64,000 nucleotides of DNA. Source: Promicromonospora panici (lineage in GTDB: Bacteria > Actinomycetota > Actinomycetes > Actinomycetales > Cellulomonadaceae). The stretch spans positions 158,471 to 222,470 of the forward strand of contig NZ_UWYY01000014.1 of NCBI RefSeq assembly GCF_900608595.1, read 5' to 3'. The notes beneath the pieces were generated by a model. The model was not told the origin of the DNA. It made no database searches and saw nothing but the letters and a program-made list of their open reading frames with translations. The translations under genes were made by a program, and so were the position numbers. Every line of letters starts with the position of its first letter. The stretch's first letter is position 1. Below are positions 26,420-35,091 of the stretch, piece after piece.

Positions 26420-29400
26420 GGTGCCTCGGAGCCGGTCAGCGTGCGGGCGCCGGCAGACGCGCCGTTCGGTGAACCGGTGGTGACGGCCTCGATCAGCGTC
26501 CGGGCCCTCGCGTCGAACGAATGGTGTTCCGCGATCTCCGCGGCGACCTTGGCCTTTCCCGAGTCGGTCGGGTAGTAGCAGAGCGAGTCGAGCGCGTAGG
26601 ACCAGGCCAGTTCGAGCCAGTTCCGATAGATCGCCACGCGACCGCCGAGAACTTCATCGAGACCCGCCACCTCGTCGGACAGAAGGTTGCCGCCCGCGGC
26701 GAGGACGTCGAACACCTGGGACGAGATCAGGCCGAGGTCGCGGAGCTCGGGCCGATGATCGACGGTCACGTAGTGCGCCGTCTGGTAGACCTCTCGCAGC
26801 TCGTCCAGGCTTCGGATGGGGTCACCGATGTACTGGGGAGGGATCTGTTCGTCCCAACCGCGGCCGTGAACCCGGAAGCGGCCACCGACCCGGAAGGACT
26901 GATGGATCGATCCGTACACGGATACCTGCCGCCAGGACTGTGGGTCGCCGACGTGCACCGACGTGATGTCCGGCACGGGAAACGCGGACGTGACGAAGAA
27001 TTTCTCCGGATCCGTACAGTTCAGCAGCGGTCGGACGGCGATGCGTTCCCGGGTCCACAGCTGCTTGCACCACAGCGGTGCGGCGGAGAACGCGTGATCG
27101 TATCCGCGCACGCGGTCCGGGTCGATACGGTCGACATCGTCGGTGGCCCAGAGCACGGTCGTGGCCGTGGCGGGGAGCGGCGGCTCCGTCACACCGTCGA
27201 GATCGACCGCGACGTCCGCGTCAATGGTGAAACCGGTGCTACGGCCGTCCTGGACAGCGGCCACCTGCCCGGCGCGCCGCAGGGCCGCCGCGAGCGACTC
27301 CGCGAATTCCACCGGCCCTGCCGGAGCATCCGACGCCCCACCCGAACGCGGGACGATCAGCCAGCGCCTTTGGTCTGGGTGCTCGGTGACCTGGAACTGC
27401 CCGGACAACCACATCGTCGCGGCGGCCCCGCCGGACCAGTGCGATGCTCCATGGACGTGCGGTGTGAGATTCCATCTTTCGAACGGGAAGGTGATTGTCG
27501 GGGCCTTGGGCCACGCGCCGCGGAATGTGCGGATGTCGTGCTTGGTGTCGGTGTCGGTGTCGTGCCGCTGGGCCCGGTGCGCTACGACAGTGGCGCGGAC
27601 GCTGCTGGACAGCACGCAGCCGGCAGCGACCCTGGCAGAGATTCTCCGCACGATGTCGTCCCCGAGCCACAGGCGGTCAAGGCGGGAGTCGAAGCCACGC
27701 ACTGCCCGGACGTCGGACGTGCGGAGCACGAGCGGGAAGCCCGCCGACGGGGCGTCGACACCGTCGAGGTCGCCGAGGGCGGCGAGCGGGTATCCACGGA
27801 GAGCCGGCACGGGTTCCGTCGTTCCGCCGGGGTAGAACGATCCGGCGTCGACCAGCAGGCCGTGACTGTCCACCACGACCGGATGCGTCGGGACACCGGA
27901 TTCACGGACCGTCGCCACCAGTTCCGCGAACGTCTCCGGAGCTGTCGTCAGGCGCTGCCCCGGGCCGACGACCATGAGGACTTCGCCTCGGGCTGCTCGG
28001 ACGGCGCCGTTGAGGAGCAGCGCGTCCGTGGCTCGGACGTCCTGGATGACCGCGGTGGGGAACGGCTGGAGGTCGAGGAGCGCGGCAAGCTGGTCGAAAG
28101 CGGGACCACCGCAGCGCGTTGTGACGATGACCTCGTAGGAGATCGAGCCATCGGCGATCGCGACGGCTGCGGCGACCGACTCGAGGAGGTCACGCGGTAC
28201 GGCATCGTGGACCACGAAGGTCGCGGTGACACGTTCTGCCGGGGCGTCGTACCGGTCCCATTCAGCACGGTCGACGACGTGCGAGCTCCAGGCGGGAACA
28301 CCGGAACGGTGGACGGACGTGGTGTCCGGCCGGGTCGTGAGCACGGCACCAGGTACCGGCGGCGCGTCCGACTGCGCGAGCACCCGCTGTGCGAGTTCCA
28401 CGGCATGGGCATCCCCGACGGTCGCGTCGAACCCGCCGAGACCGACCAGGAACTCACGGCGAACGACGAGGCCGGGCAGGACGCAGTCCCGCGGGTCGGT
28501 GAAGCACGGCGTACCTTCTGGCGTGACGGCGCGGGCCGCCTCCGCGTCCCGCAGCGCCCGCAGCATGCGGGGGGTGAACTCCTCCGACCAGGTGAACGAG
28601 CGGTCGCAGAAGGCGATCGCGTCGCCCGTAGCCGTCGCGATCGCCACATTGAGCGCATCGGCGAGGTCGGGCGAGTCGAGCGCCACGTAACGCACACGCG
28701 AATCGCGGGTGGCGACCGCCTCGACCGCCAGGGCGGCGTCCTCGACCTGGAACGGGTCCAGAACCAGGAGTTCCCAGGCACCGTGGCGTTGCACGGCCCG
28801 AGGTCCGGCGATGCGGTCGTAGACGTACCGGAAGTCGTTCCCGCTCTCCCGGACGACGAGGATGAACGTCAAGGTGCCGGGGACACGCTCCTCGGGGAGG
28901 CTGTCCAGCGGGGCGTCCAGCAGGCCGGACGCGATGTCGGTGTTCACGTCGCCGTCCAGCGCTCTACTGACCGCGCTCCAGGCGGCACCGAGTGTGATGT
29001 CCTCGGGCAGGCCGTGCCGTTCCGGGTCGTACGGCAGCACGGTTCCGGGATGGCACGACCCCAGGAACGCGGCGAGCGGTGTTGCCCCCGTCGGCACCAG
29101 GCCGTCGGGAAGCCTGATGGGGTCGAACAGCGGACTGGTCGAGAGTCGCCGGCTGAACGCAGGCTCCGTGAGGTAGCGGACAAAGGTTCGAAGCTCGCCG
29201 CCGTCCAGAATGTCCCGGTTGCGGCTGACCCAGGCGTGCGACCAGAGGGGGTGCGGGCTCAGCCCCCGGCCGCTTCCGGCGAGGACGTAGTGGAAGACGG
29301 CGTCGTACCCGGTGCCGAACTCCAGACCACACTGGAGCTGGTACCACTCCACGTCGAAGATCCCGGACATCTCGACATGGCGGATGTCGGAGAGCTCCTG

Positions 29401-29493
29401 GTCGGTCAGCTCGGGCCTGAGGATGGTGGGCGCGACGTCGTCGTCGGCCGGAATGTCGTCGGGGCCTTCGTAGGGGTTCTCCGCATCCGACAT
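26416..29493 (-). CDS. giant glycosyltransferase-like protein, degenerate GT2 plus CgeB-like
   Basis: About 1,025 aa. An FDVEWY module near residues 46-86 ends SPHPLWSHAW, as in 17532-20876. The following GT-A-like region keeps the fold pattern (TLTFILVVRESGNDF, LNVAIATATGDAIAFCDRSF) but lacks DDGS and the DxD metal site. A second GT2-like region (about 430-640) also lacks a clear metal site. The C-terminal third is CgeB-like (TTVLWATDDVDRIDPDRV, PLLNCTDPEKFF, SSQVFDVLAAGGNLL). ATG 29493 has GGAGGAG upstream. No membrane helix, unlike its two plus-strand relatives. It heads the operon with GH78 and DUF5722. Perhaps a single-activity enzyme or scaffold. Confidence 0.82.
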   Translation of the reverse strand: MSDAENPYEGPDDIPADDDVAPTILRPELTDQELSDIRHVEMSGIFDVEWYQLQCGLEFGTGYDAVFHYVLAGSGRGLSPHPLWSHAWVSRNRDILDGGELRTFVRYLTEPAFSRRLSTSPLFDPIRLPDGLVPTGATPLAAFLGSCHPGTVLPYDPERHGLPEDITLGAAWSAVSRALDGDVNTDIASGLLDAPLDSLPEERVPGTLTFILVVRESGNDFRYVYDRIAGPRAVQRHGAWELLVLDPFQVEDAALAVEAVATRDSRVRYVALDSPDLADALNVAIATATGDAIAFCDRSFTWSEEFTPRMLRALRDAEAARAVTPEGTPCFTDPRDCVLPGLVVRREFLVGLGGFDATVGDAHAVELAQRVLAQSDAPPVPGAVLTTRPDTTSVHRSGVPAWSSHVVDRAEWDRYDAPAERVTATFVVHDAVPRDLLESVAAAVAIADGSISYEVIVTTRCGGPAFDQLAALLDLQPFPTAVIQDVRATDALLLNGAVRAARGEVLMVVGPGQRLTTAPETFAELVATVRESGVPTHPVVVDSHGLLVDAGSFYPGGTTEPVPALRGYPLAALGDLDGVDAPSAGFPLVLRTSDVRAVRGFDSRLDRLWLGDDIVRRISARVAAGCVLSSSVRATVVAHRAQRHDTDTDTKHDIRTFRGAWPKAPTITFPFERWNLTPHVHGASHWSGGAAATMWLSGQFQVTEHPDQRRWLIVPRSGGASDAPAGPVEFAESLAAALRRAGQVAAVQDGRSTGFTIDADVAVDLDGVTEPPLPATATTVLWATDDVDRIDPDRVRGYDHAFSAAPLWCKQLWTRERIAVRPLLNCTDPEKFFVTSAFPVPDITSVHVGDPQSWRQVSVYGSIHQSFRVGGRFRVHGRGWDEQIPPQYIGDPIRSLDELREVYQTAHYVTVDHRPELRDLGLISSQVFDVLAAGGNLLSDEVAGLDEVLGGRVAIYRNWLELAWSYALDSLCYYPTDSGKAKVAAEIAEHHSFDARARTLIEAVTTGSPNGASAGARTLTGSEAP

Positions 29494-29530
29494 CGTGGAG
29501 CTCCTCCAGGTGGTTGGGCGGGGTGACCGG

Positions 29531-30757
29531 TCAGGAGAGCGGACGCATCGGGCTCTTGGTGGCGGGCGGGCGGACCCGGAACGGGTCGGGGTGACCATCC
29601 ACCCTGACGGAGTACATGGTCCTGCCGGTCAGGGGTGGAACGAGACCGAAGAGCCGTTCGAGAGAGTGGGCGAGCATGCCGTCCGTTGCCAGAGGCTCCT
29701 GCTCGATCTGCGCGGTCGGGATGTCGTAGATGCTCTCGAGCGCGTCGAGGCGGGTCCAGAACATCGTGCCTGCGAAGAAGCCGTACTGCGCATAGAAGCC
29801 CTCGGCGAGAGCGACCGGGTCGAGCTGGGGAATCCGGCTGCGCAGCACCAGATTGAGGTTGTACATGTTCTCGCCGGCTGAAGCACCGTAGCTGAGCGGG
29901 TAGTAGTAGCGCTCAGGGCCGATGAGGCTGGTCTTCGGCTGCGCGAGGGCATCGAGCACCTGGTCCAGGACAGCCGGGTCTTCCGGGATCAGCGCACGGA
30001 GGATCGCGCGAAGCCAGGCCGGCCCGATCGTGCTGGTGGGCGACTTCTTGGTGTGCACCTTCAGCAGCGACTCGTAACCGCAGCGCTCCAGGAACGGCGC
30101 GACCCTGAGGAACGGCAGGATGTCCCGCCCGCGGTTCGGCACCACGAACACGCGGGCGTCCGGCCGCCGCGTGACGAGACCGGCGATCTCGGAGACCCGG
30201 TCCTCGGGGACGTCCACGAACAGGTCGTGGGGCACGTGTGCCATCCGTTCGAGATGGTCGAGCACCATCTCCAGGACGTCGCCGTAGAAGCAGTGGATCA
30301 GGACCGCTACCCGGGATGTGCGAGCCGCCCGCACGTCGGTCTCGACCTCAGGTGAGAAAGTCCTTGCGAAGAGCGCGTCGTCCTGTTCCGCGCTGCGTTC
30401 CTGATCCATTGCACGGTAGACGAAGGTGCGGTCCATCGTCACCGGGTTGAGTCCGGTCACGGAGCGCGGCTCGTCGTCGGTCGTGGTCACTTCGACCCCG
30501 AGGTGACGATGGTCCAGGTCGTCGAAAGTGAGCGGCTTGTCGAACCGAATCGAGAACCCTCGCCTGGTGGGCGTTCCGCGGCCTTTCCGGCGCGAGACCG
30601 TGCCGTACGACCACCGAAGCGCGTCATCGACCTCGAGGAACGCGGGGTGCGAGAGTTCCCACTTGAGCTCCTCGAGATCGGAGTCCGCACCTTCGGGTAT
30701 GTACCCCGTGAGGAGAGTGCGGTCGGGAGACATGTTGTCGATGACGGCGAAAGGCAC
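29531..30757 (-). CDS. RgpF-like rhamnan synthesis protein
   Basis: About 408 aa. The C-terminal two thirds match the RgpF family: VAVLIHCFYGDVLEMVLDHL, VVPNRGRDILPFLRV, YESLLKVHTKKSP and GFFAGTMFWTRLDAL. The N-terminal 120 residues are less conserved. GTG 30757 is the longest start and has no good ribosome site; ATG 30733 is an alternative. Arranged tail to head with 30796-31707 and 38 bp upstream of the giant transferase start, so all three may be one transcript. The C-terminal domain of 37410-40502 belongs to the same subfamily (NTGRDIGPFV, HLHGKRS). Confidence 0.82.
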   Translation of the reverse strand: MPFAVIDNMSPDRTLLTGYIPEGADSDLEELKWELSHPAFLEVDDALRWSYGTVSRRKGRGTPTRRGFSIRFDKPLTFDDLDHRHLGVEVTTTDDEPRSVTGLNPVTMDRTFVYRAMDQERSAEQDDALFARTFSPEVETDVRAARTSRVAVLIHCFYGDVLEMVLDHLERMAHVPHDLFVDVPEDRVSEIAGLVTRRPDARVFVVPNRGRDILPFLRVAPFLERCGYESLLKVHTKKSPTSTIGPAWLRAILRALIPEDPAVLDQVLDALAQPKTSLIGPERYYYPLSYGASAGENMYNLNLVLRSRIPQLDPVALAEGFYAQYGFFAGTMFWTRLDALESIYDIPTAQIEQEPLATDGMLAHSLERLFGLVPPLTGRTMYSVRVDGHPDPFRVRPPATKSPMRPLS

Positions 30758-30795
30758 GTTGCTGGTCCAATCGGATGAGAGGGTCAGCGGCGGGG

Positions 30796-31707
30796 TCAGG
30801 TGCAGTAGCCCACCCCGTCGGCGAGGAGCTCGGGGGCATGTACCGCGCGTACCCGCTCGCGGCCCCGTGCGGGGAGGTCGAACGTAGCGTCGAGGCCTCC
30901 GAAGAGCTCGGGGTGTGCAAGCGATGCCTGGGCAAACAGCTGTGTGCCACCGAGCCGATACGGGTCGACGACCACCGCATCCACCCGGAGCATGGGAAGG
31001 CGGTTGCCCGAGACGAACTCATCGGCGTAGAGCACGCCGGAGTCGGCAGACTCTACGTCGGGAACAGGTGCATCGGCGCGGGCCGCCGACTCGCTGGGAG
31101 TGGTGAGCGACCATGCCCAGGCAAGGCGACGCTCTGCCCGTGCCAGGTCGGCCTCCTTCGGGCCGAAGTAGGGACCGGAACGGAAGCCGGCGTGCCCCAG
31201 AGCGTCCTGGAGCCGGGCTGCCGGCTGGGCCGACAGCGGCCCGTCCGTCGAGGGATCGAACTCCAGCCAGAACTTCCGGAACGCCGTCGACCGAACCACC
31301 GGGGCCTTGAACGCGATGAAATAGGGCTGGAGATGGTGGCGCGGCGTGAAAGCCTCCGTCATACCGATCACCTCGTAGCCCCTCGTGCGACGCGTATCCA
31401 TGATCTCGGCGAGCGGGATCGAGGGACCGATGACCGAGTCGTCCACCAGCACGATCTCGTCGAAGTCGGCGTACTCACGGACGAGCTCCAAGCCCGCCTG
31501 ATAGTTGGCGAACCGGTAACCCGGTCCGCGCCGATGCTCGAACTCCACTCCGGACGGGAGCACGTCGAGGTCGTCGAGCTCGGCGCCGGTGCGACTGATC
31601 ACGACGATGCGGTCAACCTGCGGCCGGAGTTGTGCGACGGTGCGCGCGACGTATGGTCGTATGCGACGGTCCGAATCGTCGTGGGACATGATCACGAGGT
31701 TTGACAC
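30796..31707 (-). CDS. RgpF-like protein, short form
   Basis: About 303 aa. Starts with a short version of the family fold: LVIMSHDDSDRRIRPYVART, RIVVISRTGAEL, RGPGYRFANYQAGL, IVLVDDSVIGPSIPLAEIM and QPYFIAFKAPVVRSTAFRKFW. It is of the same subfamily as 16552-17535 and 31900-32895. The GTG at 31707 has GGAG about ten bases upstream. It is divergent from the plus-strand RgpF-like gene at 31900, sharing a 192-bp intergenic region. Role presumably in rhamnan-like chain assembly; reaction unknown. Confidence 0.78.
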   Translation of the reverse strand: MSNLVIMSHDDSDRRIRPYVARTVAQLRPQVDRIVVISRTGAELDDLDVLPSGVEFEHRRGPGYRFANYQAGLELVREYADFDEIVLVDDSVIGPSIPLAEIMDTRRTRGYEVIGMTEAFTPRHHLQPYFIAFKAPVVRSTAFRKFWLEFDPSTDGPLSAQPAARLQDALGHAGFRSGPYFGPKEADLARAERRLAWAWSLTTPSESAARADAPVPDVESADSGVLYADEFVSGNRLPMLRVDAVVVDPYRLGGTQLFAQASLAHPELFGGLDATFDLPARGRERVRAVHAPELLADGVGYCT

Positions 31708-31799
31708 AACTGATAGCTCCGCGGGAAATCGAACCGAGGCCTGCCGGAAGGGTCTTCCAAGTCGGTCCCATTCTTAACATCTCCCGCAACAGCCAGCCA

Positions 31800-31860
31800 C
31801 CGGATCACCCGGATTATCCGTTTACTGGCCGGATTACCCAGATCTCTCGAATAGCCGGAT
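31800..31860. repeat. four CCGGAT repeats in divergent promoter region
   Basis: CCGGAT occurs at 31800, 31809, 31829 and 31855 within the 31708-31899 gap between two divergent RgpF-like genes, two copies extended to CCGGATTA. The segment is less GC-rich than its surroundings. Possibly a regulator-binding cluster; chance occurrence is not excluded. Confidence 0.3.
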
Positions 31861-31899
31861 GAGTATTTCTCCGCTCGCAGGCACCGGAGGAGGACAGAC

Positions 31900-32895
31900 G
31901 TGAGTTCGACTGCACAGCGAATCGGGGTGGTGGCGCATTTCGACTTCGACGGCGAGCTCGCCCCCTACGTGCGGAGGCTGGTGTCGGAGCTCCTGACGGT
32001 CTGCGAACGCGTGGCCCTTGTGTCGAGCAGCGGGATCGACCCCGGTGGGCTGGAGTGGGTGTCCGCGCAGCCGGATGTCATCTTCGTGGACCGGCCCAAC
32101 GCGGGCTACGACTTCAAGAGCTTCCACGTCGGCCTGGAAGCGCTCGGTCCGCTTGATGGCACTGAGGTGGTCCTCTGCAACGACAGCTTCTTCGGGCCGT
32201 TGATTCCGTTCCGCAGTGTGATGAACCGGATGGCTGAGCGAGACGTCGACTTCTGGGGCATGACAGCCAGTGATGAGATCGAGCCGCACGTGCAGAGCTA
32301 TTTCCTCGTCGTCCGGCCACAGGTGGTCGCGAGCCCGGCGTTCGCGGCATTCTGGTCGGCGCTCGGGACACCGGCGGACCGCGCGGAGGCTATCGAACGC
32401 GGCGAGATGCGGCTCTCGCGGTGGATGACCGACGCGGGCTTCCAGTTTGGCGCCTACTTCGAGCCGACCGAGCCACAGGTCTGGCTCGCCGTGCGCCGCT
32501 GGGCGTACTGGCAGCTGGCGGAGGATCGGCCCACGGCAGCGAAGTCCGACTGGGAGCGACTGGCCCAAGAGCGATTCCTCTCGGACGCGCGATATTGGTT
32601 CAATCCAACAGTGCTGCTCGCAGACGCTGCACTCGACGGCAGCCTGCCCGTCGTCAAGCTCGAGGCGGTCCGGGCCGATCCCGCAGGGCTGGGCGGTCGA
32701 CGTCTGTTCGAATCCCTGGAGCGCACAAATCCAGGCGGACTCCCTGGTGGCGCCGAATACCTCCGGCGCACTGCGCGGCATTATCGAGACCGACAGTTCA
32801 ATGGTCGTCCGGGTGACGATATTCTGCCCGTCCTCGAGATGATCAGCTATCGTGACCAACCGCCAGATAGACACGCTCTCAACCGGGCGAGATGA
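31900..32895 (+). CDS. RgpF-like rhamnan synthesis protein
   Basis: About 331 aa, family blocks RIGVVAHFDFDGELAPYVRR, RPNAGYDFKSFHVGL, VVLCNDSFFGPLIPF and VQSYFLVVRPQVVASPAFAAF. GTG 31900 has a strong GGAGGAGG site six bases upstream. Its stop overlaps the ATG of the sulfotransferase-like gene at 32892 (ATGA), so the two are coupled. Close by eye to 16552-17535. It starts a three-gene plus-strand unit ending with a GT61-like gene at 35013. Confidence 0.85.
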   Translation: MSSTAQRIGVVAHFDFDGELAPYVRRLVSELLTVCERVALVSSSGIDPGGLEWVSAQPDVIFVDRPNAGYDFKSFHVGLEALGPLDGTEVVLCNDSFFGPLIPFRSVMNRMAERDVDFWGMTASDEIEPHVQSYFLVVRPQVVASPAFAAFWSALGTPADRAEAIERGEMRLSRWMTDAGFQFGAYFEPTEPQVWLAVRRWAYWQLAEDRPTAAKSDWERLAQERFLSDARYWFNPTVLLADAALDGSLPVVKLEAVRADPAGLGGRRLFESLERTNPGGLPGGAEYLRRTARHYRDRQFNGRPGDDILPVLEMISYRDQPPDRHALNRAR

Positions 32896-33935
32896 TTCAT
32901 CCCATGACAAAGGCGGTCGTAGTTCACGCTGGTCTTCCGAAGACGGGCACGTCTGCCGTACAAGGCTGGCTCAACACGAATCATGACGCTCTCGCAGCCC
33001 TCGGGATCGACTATCCCACACATCCCGTCGACGGAAACGGAGTAGGGATCGGCAATGCCGGTCGTCTTCTTGAGCGCGGCTCGGATGGCCGCCTGCACGT
33101 CGCGCCAACTCGGGTCCGAAACACACTGGATCGCTTCGCGTCCGGCCCGCACCACACTCTTCTGCTCTCCTCCGAGTTCTTCGGTTCGAAGGTCGGGCAG
33201 CTGGCCGACCTGTTGCCTGCCTCGACCCGCTTCGTCATGTACGTTCGGGATCCTATGGAGTTCCTCGAATCGGACTACAACCAGGGAGTGAAGCGCGCCG
33301 GGTTCAAGGCAAAGATCCGACCCGAGCCGAACGCCTACGGTGGATGGCTCGGCCACGGAGATCTCAAGCGGGCTCTCACCGACATATCTGCAGCCGAGAT
33401 CCTTTCCGTTCGGCCCTACCACTCGAGTCTGTTCGAGGGTGGCAACATCCTGACGGATCTCTTCGCCGCAGCAGAACTACCCGCACCCCCCGGAGACATT
33501 CTTGGTCTCAGGCGCGTGAACTCCTCTTACACGCTGTCCGCCCTGGAGTTCAAGCGAACCGCAAATCATCTGCCTCTTGGCGACCTGACAAGAGACCTCG
33601 ACCGCGTCCTCCAGCGCTGCCCCGCCGGCTACACGCGGTACACGCTCATCTCGCCTGCCGACTACTCCCGCCTGCGCCCCATGGCCGATGCCGAGTTCCG
33701 CGAGATTCGTGACCTTTTCGACGTGCACTCGCTGGAACCGCTGCGGAAGATCCTGGCGGACATGACGCCGGATCCGTTCTATCCGCAGGAGATCGCAACT
33801 GACGACCTCGAGGCCGTCGCCGGTTACGTATCCTCCGACCGGCCCGACGTTCTGGAGGCGCTCCGGGAAGTAGCCAGGGCGCATCCTGATGCGGTCCTTC
33901 CCTACCACGGGTTCCGCTCCGCGGTCGGCGTCTGA
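32892..33935 (+). CDS. P-loop sulfotransferase-like protein (PKTGTS type)
   Basis: About 347 aa. The N terminus VVVHAGLPKTGTSAVQGWLN is the 5'-phosphosulfate-binding loop of sulfotransferases, and FVMYVRDPMEFLESDYNQ is the likely 3'-phosphate-binding segment. ATG 32892 overlaps the preceding stop; ATG 32904 would match the start of the paralogue. That paralogue (35092-36126, minus strand) shares YGGWLGHG, ESDYNQ-VKRAG and the TRY-LI-P-DY-RLR block. Between them lies a single GT61 gene. PAPS-dependent glycan sulfation is inferred; other nucleotide-linked transfers remain possible. Confidence 0.75.
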   Translation: MIHPMTKAVVVHAGLPKTGTSAVQGWLNTNHDALAALGIDYPTHPVDGNGVGIGNAGRLLERGSDGRLHVAPTRVRNTLDRFASGPHHTLLLSSEFFGSKVGQLADLLPASTRFVMYVRDPMEFLESDYNQGVKRAGFKAKIRPEPNAYGGWLGHGDLKRALTDISAAEILSVRPYHSSLFEGGNILTDLFAAAELPAPPGDILGLRRVNSSYTLSALEFKRTANHLPLGDLTRDLDRVLQRCPAGYTRYTLISPADYSRLRPMADAEFREIRDLFDVHSLEPLRKILADMTPDPFYPQEIATDDLEAVAGYVSSDRPDVLEALREVARAHPDAVLPYHGFRSAVGV

Positions 33936-33945
33936 GATCGATACG

Positions 33946-35013
33946 GTGCCGGAACAGAGGGAAAGGGCAACGAGATTGCGGTGGTCACACCAGGACTTCC
34001 CCTTGATCCCCGATACGGAAATGGATGCACGGTGGGTGGACGACGCGATCGTCAGCCGGGCTGCCAGCGGATCCATCAACTGGAAGGAGCCGGCTCCGCG
34101 CTCCTGCATCCGCGGTGCCGTGTACACGGACAGCGGTGACATCGTCGATGACTCCGAGCGCCCCGGGGGCACCGGCAGTGATCTCCGCGTGGTCACGGTC
34201 AATCCGCGGCACCTTACGGGCAAAGAACGCAAGGAGGCCGCAGACCATGTGGTGCGCGGTCCTTGGCTCTACGCAGGATCATGGATGCAACAGTTCGGCC
34301 ACTTCATCGTCGAGACCTTGCCGAACCTGTGGCCGCTTCTTCGTGACGAGGAGGCCGGCGCCGTTCGTGGCCTTGTTGCCCACAGGTTCACCTCGCGCCG
34401 TCGTCATCCTTGGCAGGATGCGATGGTCCGTCCGTTGATCGGCGAGCGGGAGATCCATGTGGTGGATTCGACACCAGCTACCTATGAACGGCTGATGATT
34501 CCATCGAGGCCCTATTTGTACAGGACGGCAATATCGCCCCGGGCAGCGGAAGTCTGGAAGTGCGTGGCCGACAGGATCGCTCCGGAGGATGCTTCCCATC
34601 CGTCCCGGGTCTTCCTGAGCCGCACGAGGTTCGTCGACTCCTTGCCGAAGGACGCGCCTGGTCGTGCCCGCTCGTATGCGAACTCTGGGGCCGTGGACGA
34701 TCTCTTCCGGCAGCGAGGCTTCATGGTCGTCTACCCGGAGGAGCTAACAGTTGCCGACCAGGTAGGGCTGGTGCGTGACGCCGAGATCGTGGCCGGGGCG
34801 GGTGGATCCGCGCTCCATCTCGCGGCATTCATGCGGTCGGGACGGGTCATCGAACTCGGGGACAAGCGCTCCCGCACCAACCTCATAGCCACCCAGCGAG
34901 CGATCGCGGCAGTCAAGAGCCAGCTGATAGTCCATCTGCCATTTCATGCCGACTTCCGCGGAGCCTTCGACGTCGGAAGCCTTGACGAGCGGCTTGCTTC
35001 AATAATTGATTGA
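33946..35013 (+). CDS. GT61/DUF563-like glycosyltransferase
   Basis: About 355 aa. The central blocks WLYAGSWMQQFGHFIVETLP, SRVFLSRTR, FMVVYPEELTVADQVGLVRD and EIVAGAGGSALHLAAFM are the hallmark of PF04577 (glycosyltransferase 61), which in bacteria accompanies capsule genes. The start is uncertain: GTG 33946, shortly after the upstream stop, is used here; a TTG at 33976 has a better AAAGGG site. It lies between two sulfotransferase-like paralogues on opposite strands and converges with the second across a 78-bp gap that shows no clear terminator. Confidence 0.78.
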   Translation: MPEQRERATRLRWSHQDFPLIPDTEMDARWVDDAIVSRAASGSINWKEPAPRSCIRGAVYTDSGDIVDDSERPGGTGSDLRVVTVNPRHLTGKERKEAADHVVRGPWLYAGSWMQQFGHFIVETLPNLWPLLRDEEAGAVRGLVAHRFTSRRRHPWQDAMVRPLIGEREIHVVDSTPATYERLMIPSRPYLYRTAISPRAAEVWKCVADRIAPEDASHPSRVFLSRTRFVDSLPKDAPGRARSYANSGAVDDLFRQRGFMVVYPEELTVADQVGLVRDAEIVAGAGGSALHLAAFMRSGRVIELGDKRSRTNLIATQRAIAAVKSQLIVHLPFHADFRGAFDVGSLDERLASIID

Positions 35014-35091
35014 TCTGGTCACCTCGCCCCGGATGGGACTCGGGGAAGCGCAAGAACGCCATTCAAGGTGTTCGGCGTCCAAAGGTGACAC

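Noticed and set aside
26521..29526. 1,001-codon plus-strand open frame
   Set aside because: No recognisable motif; opposite strand encodes a CgeB-like protein with clear relatives in the window.
35014..35091. GGTCACC and GGTGAC as terminator arms
   Set aside because: Arms are too far apart and there is no compact hairpin or T-run.
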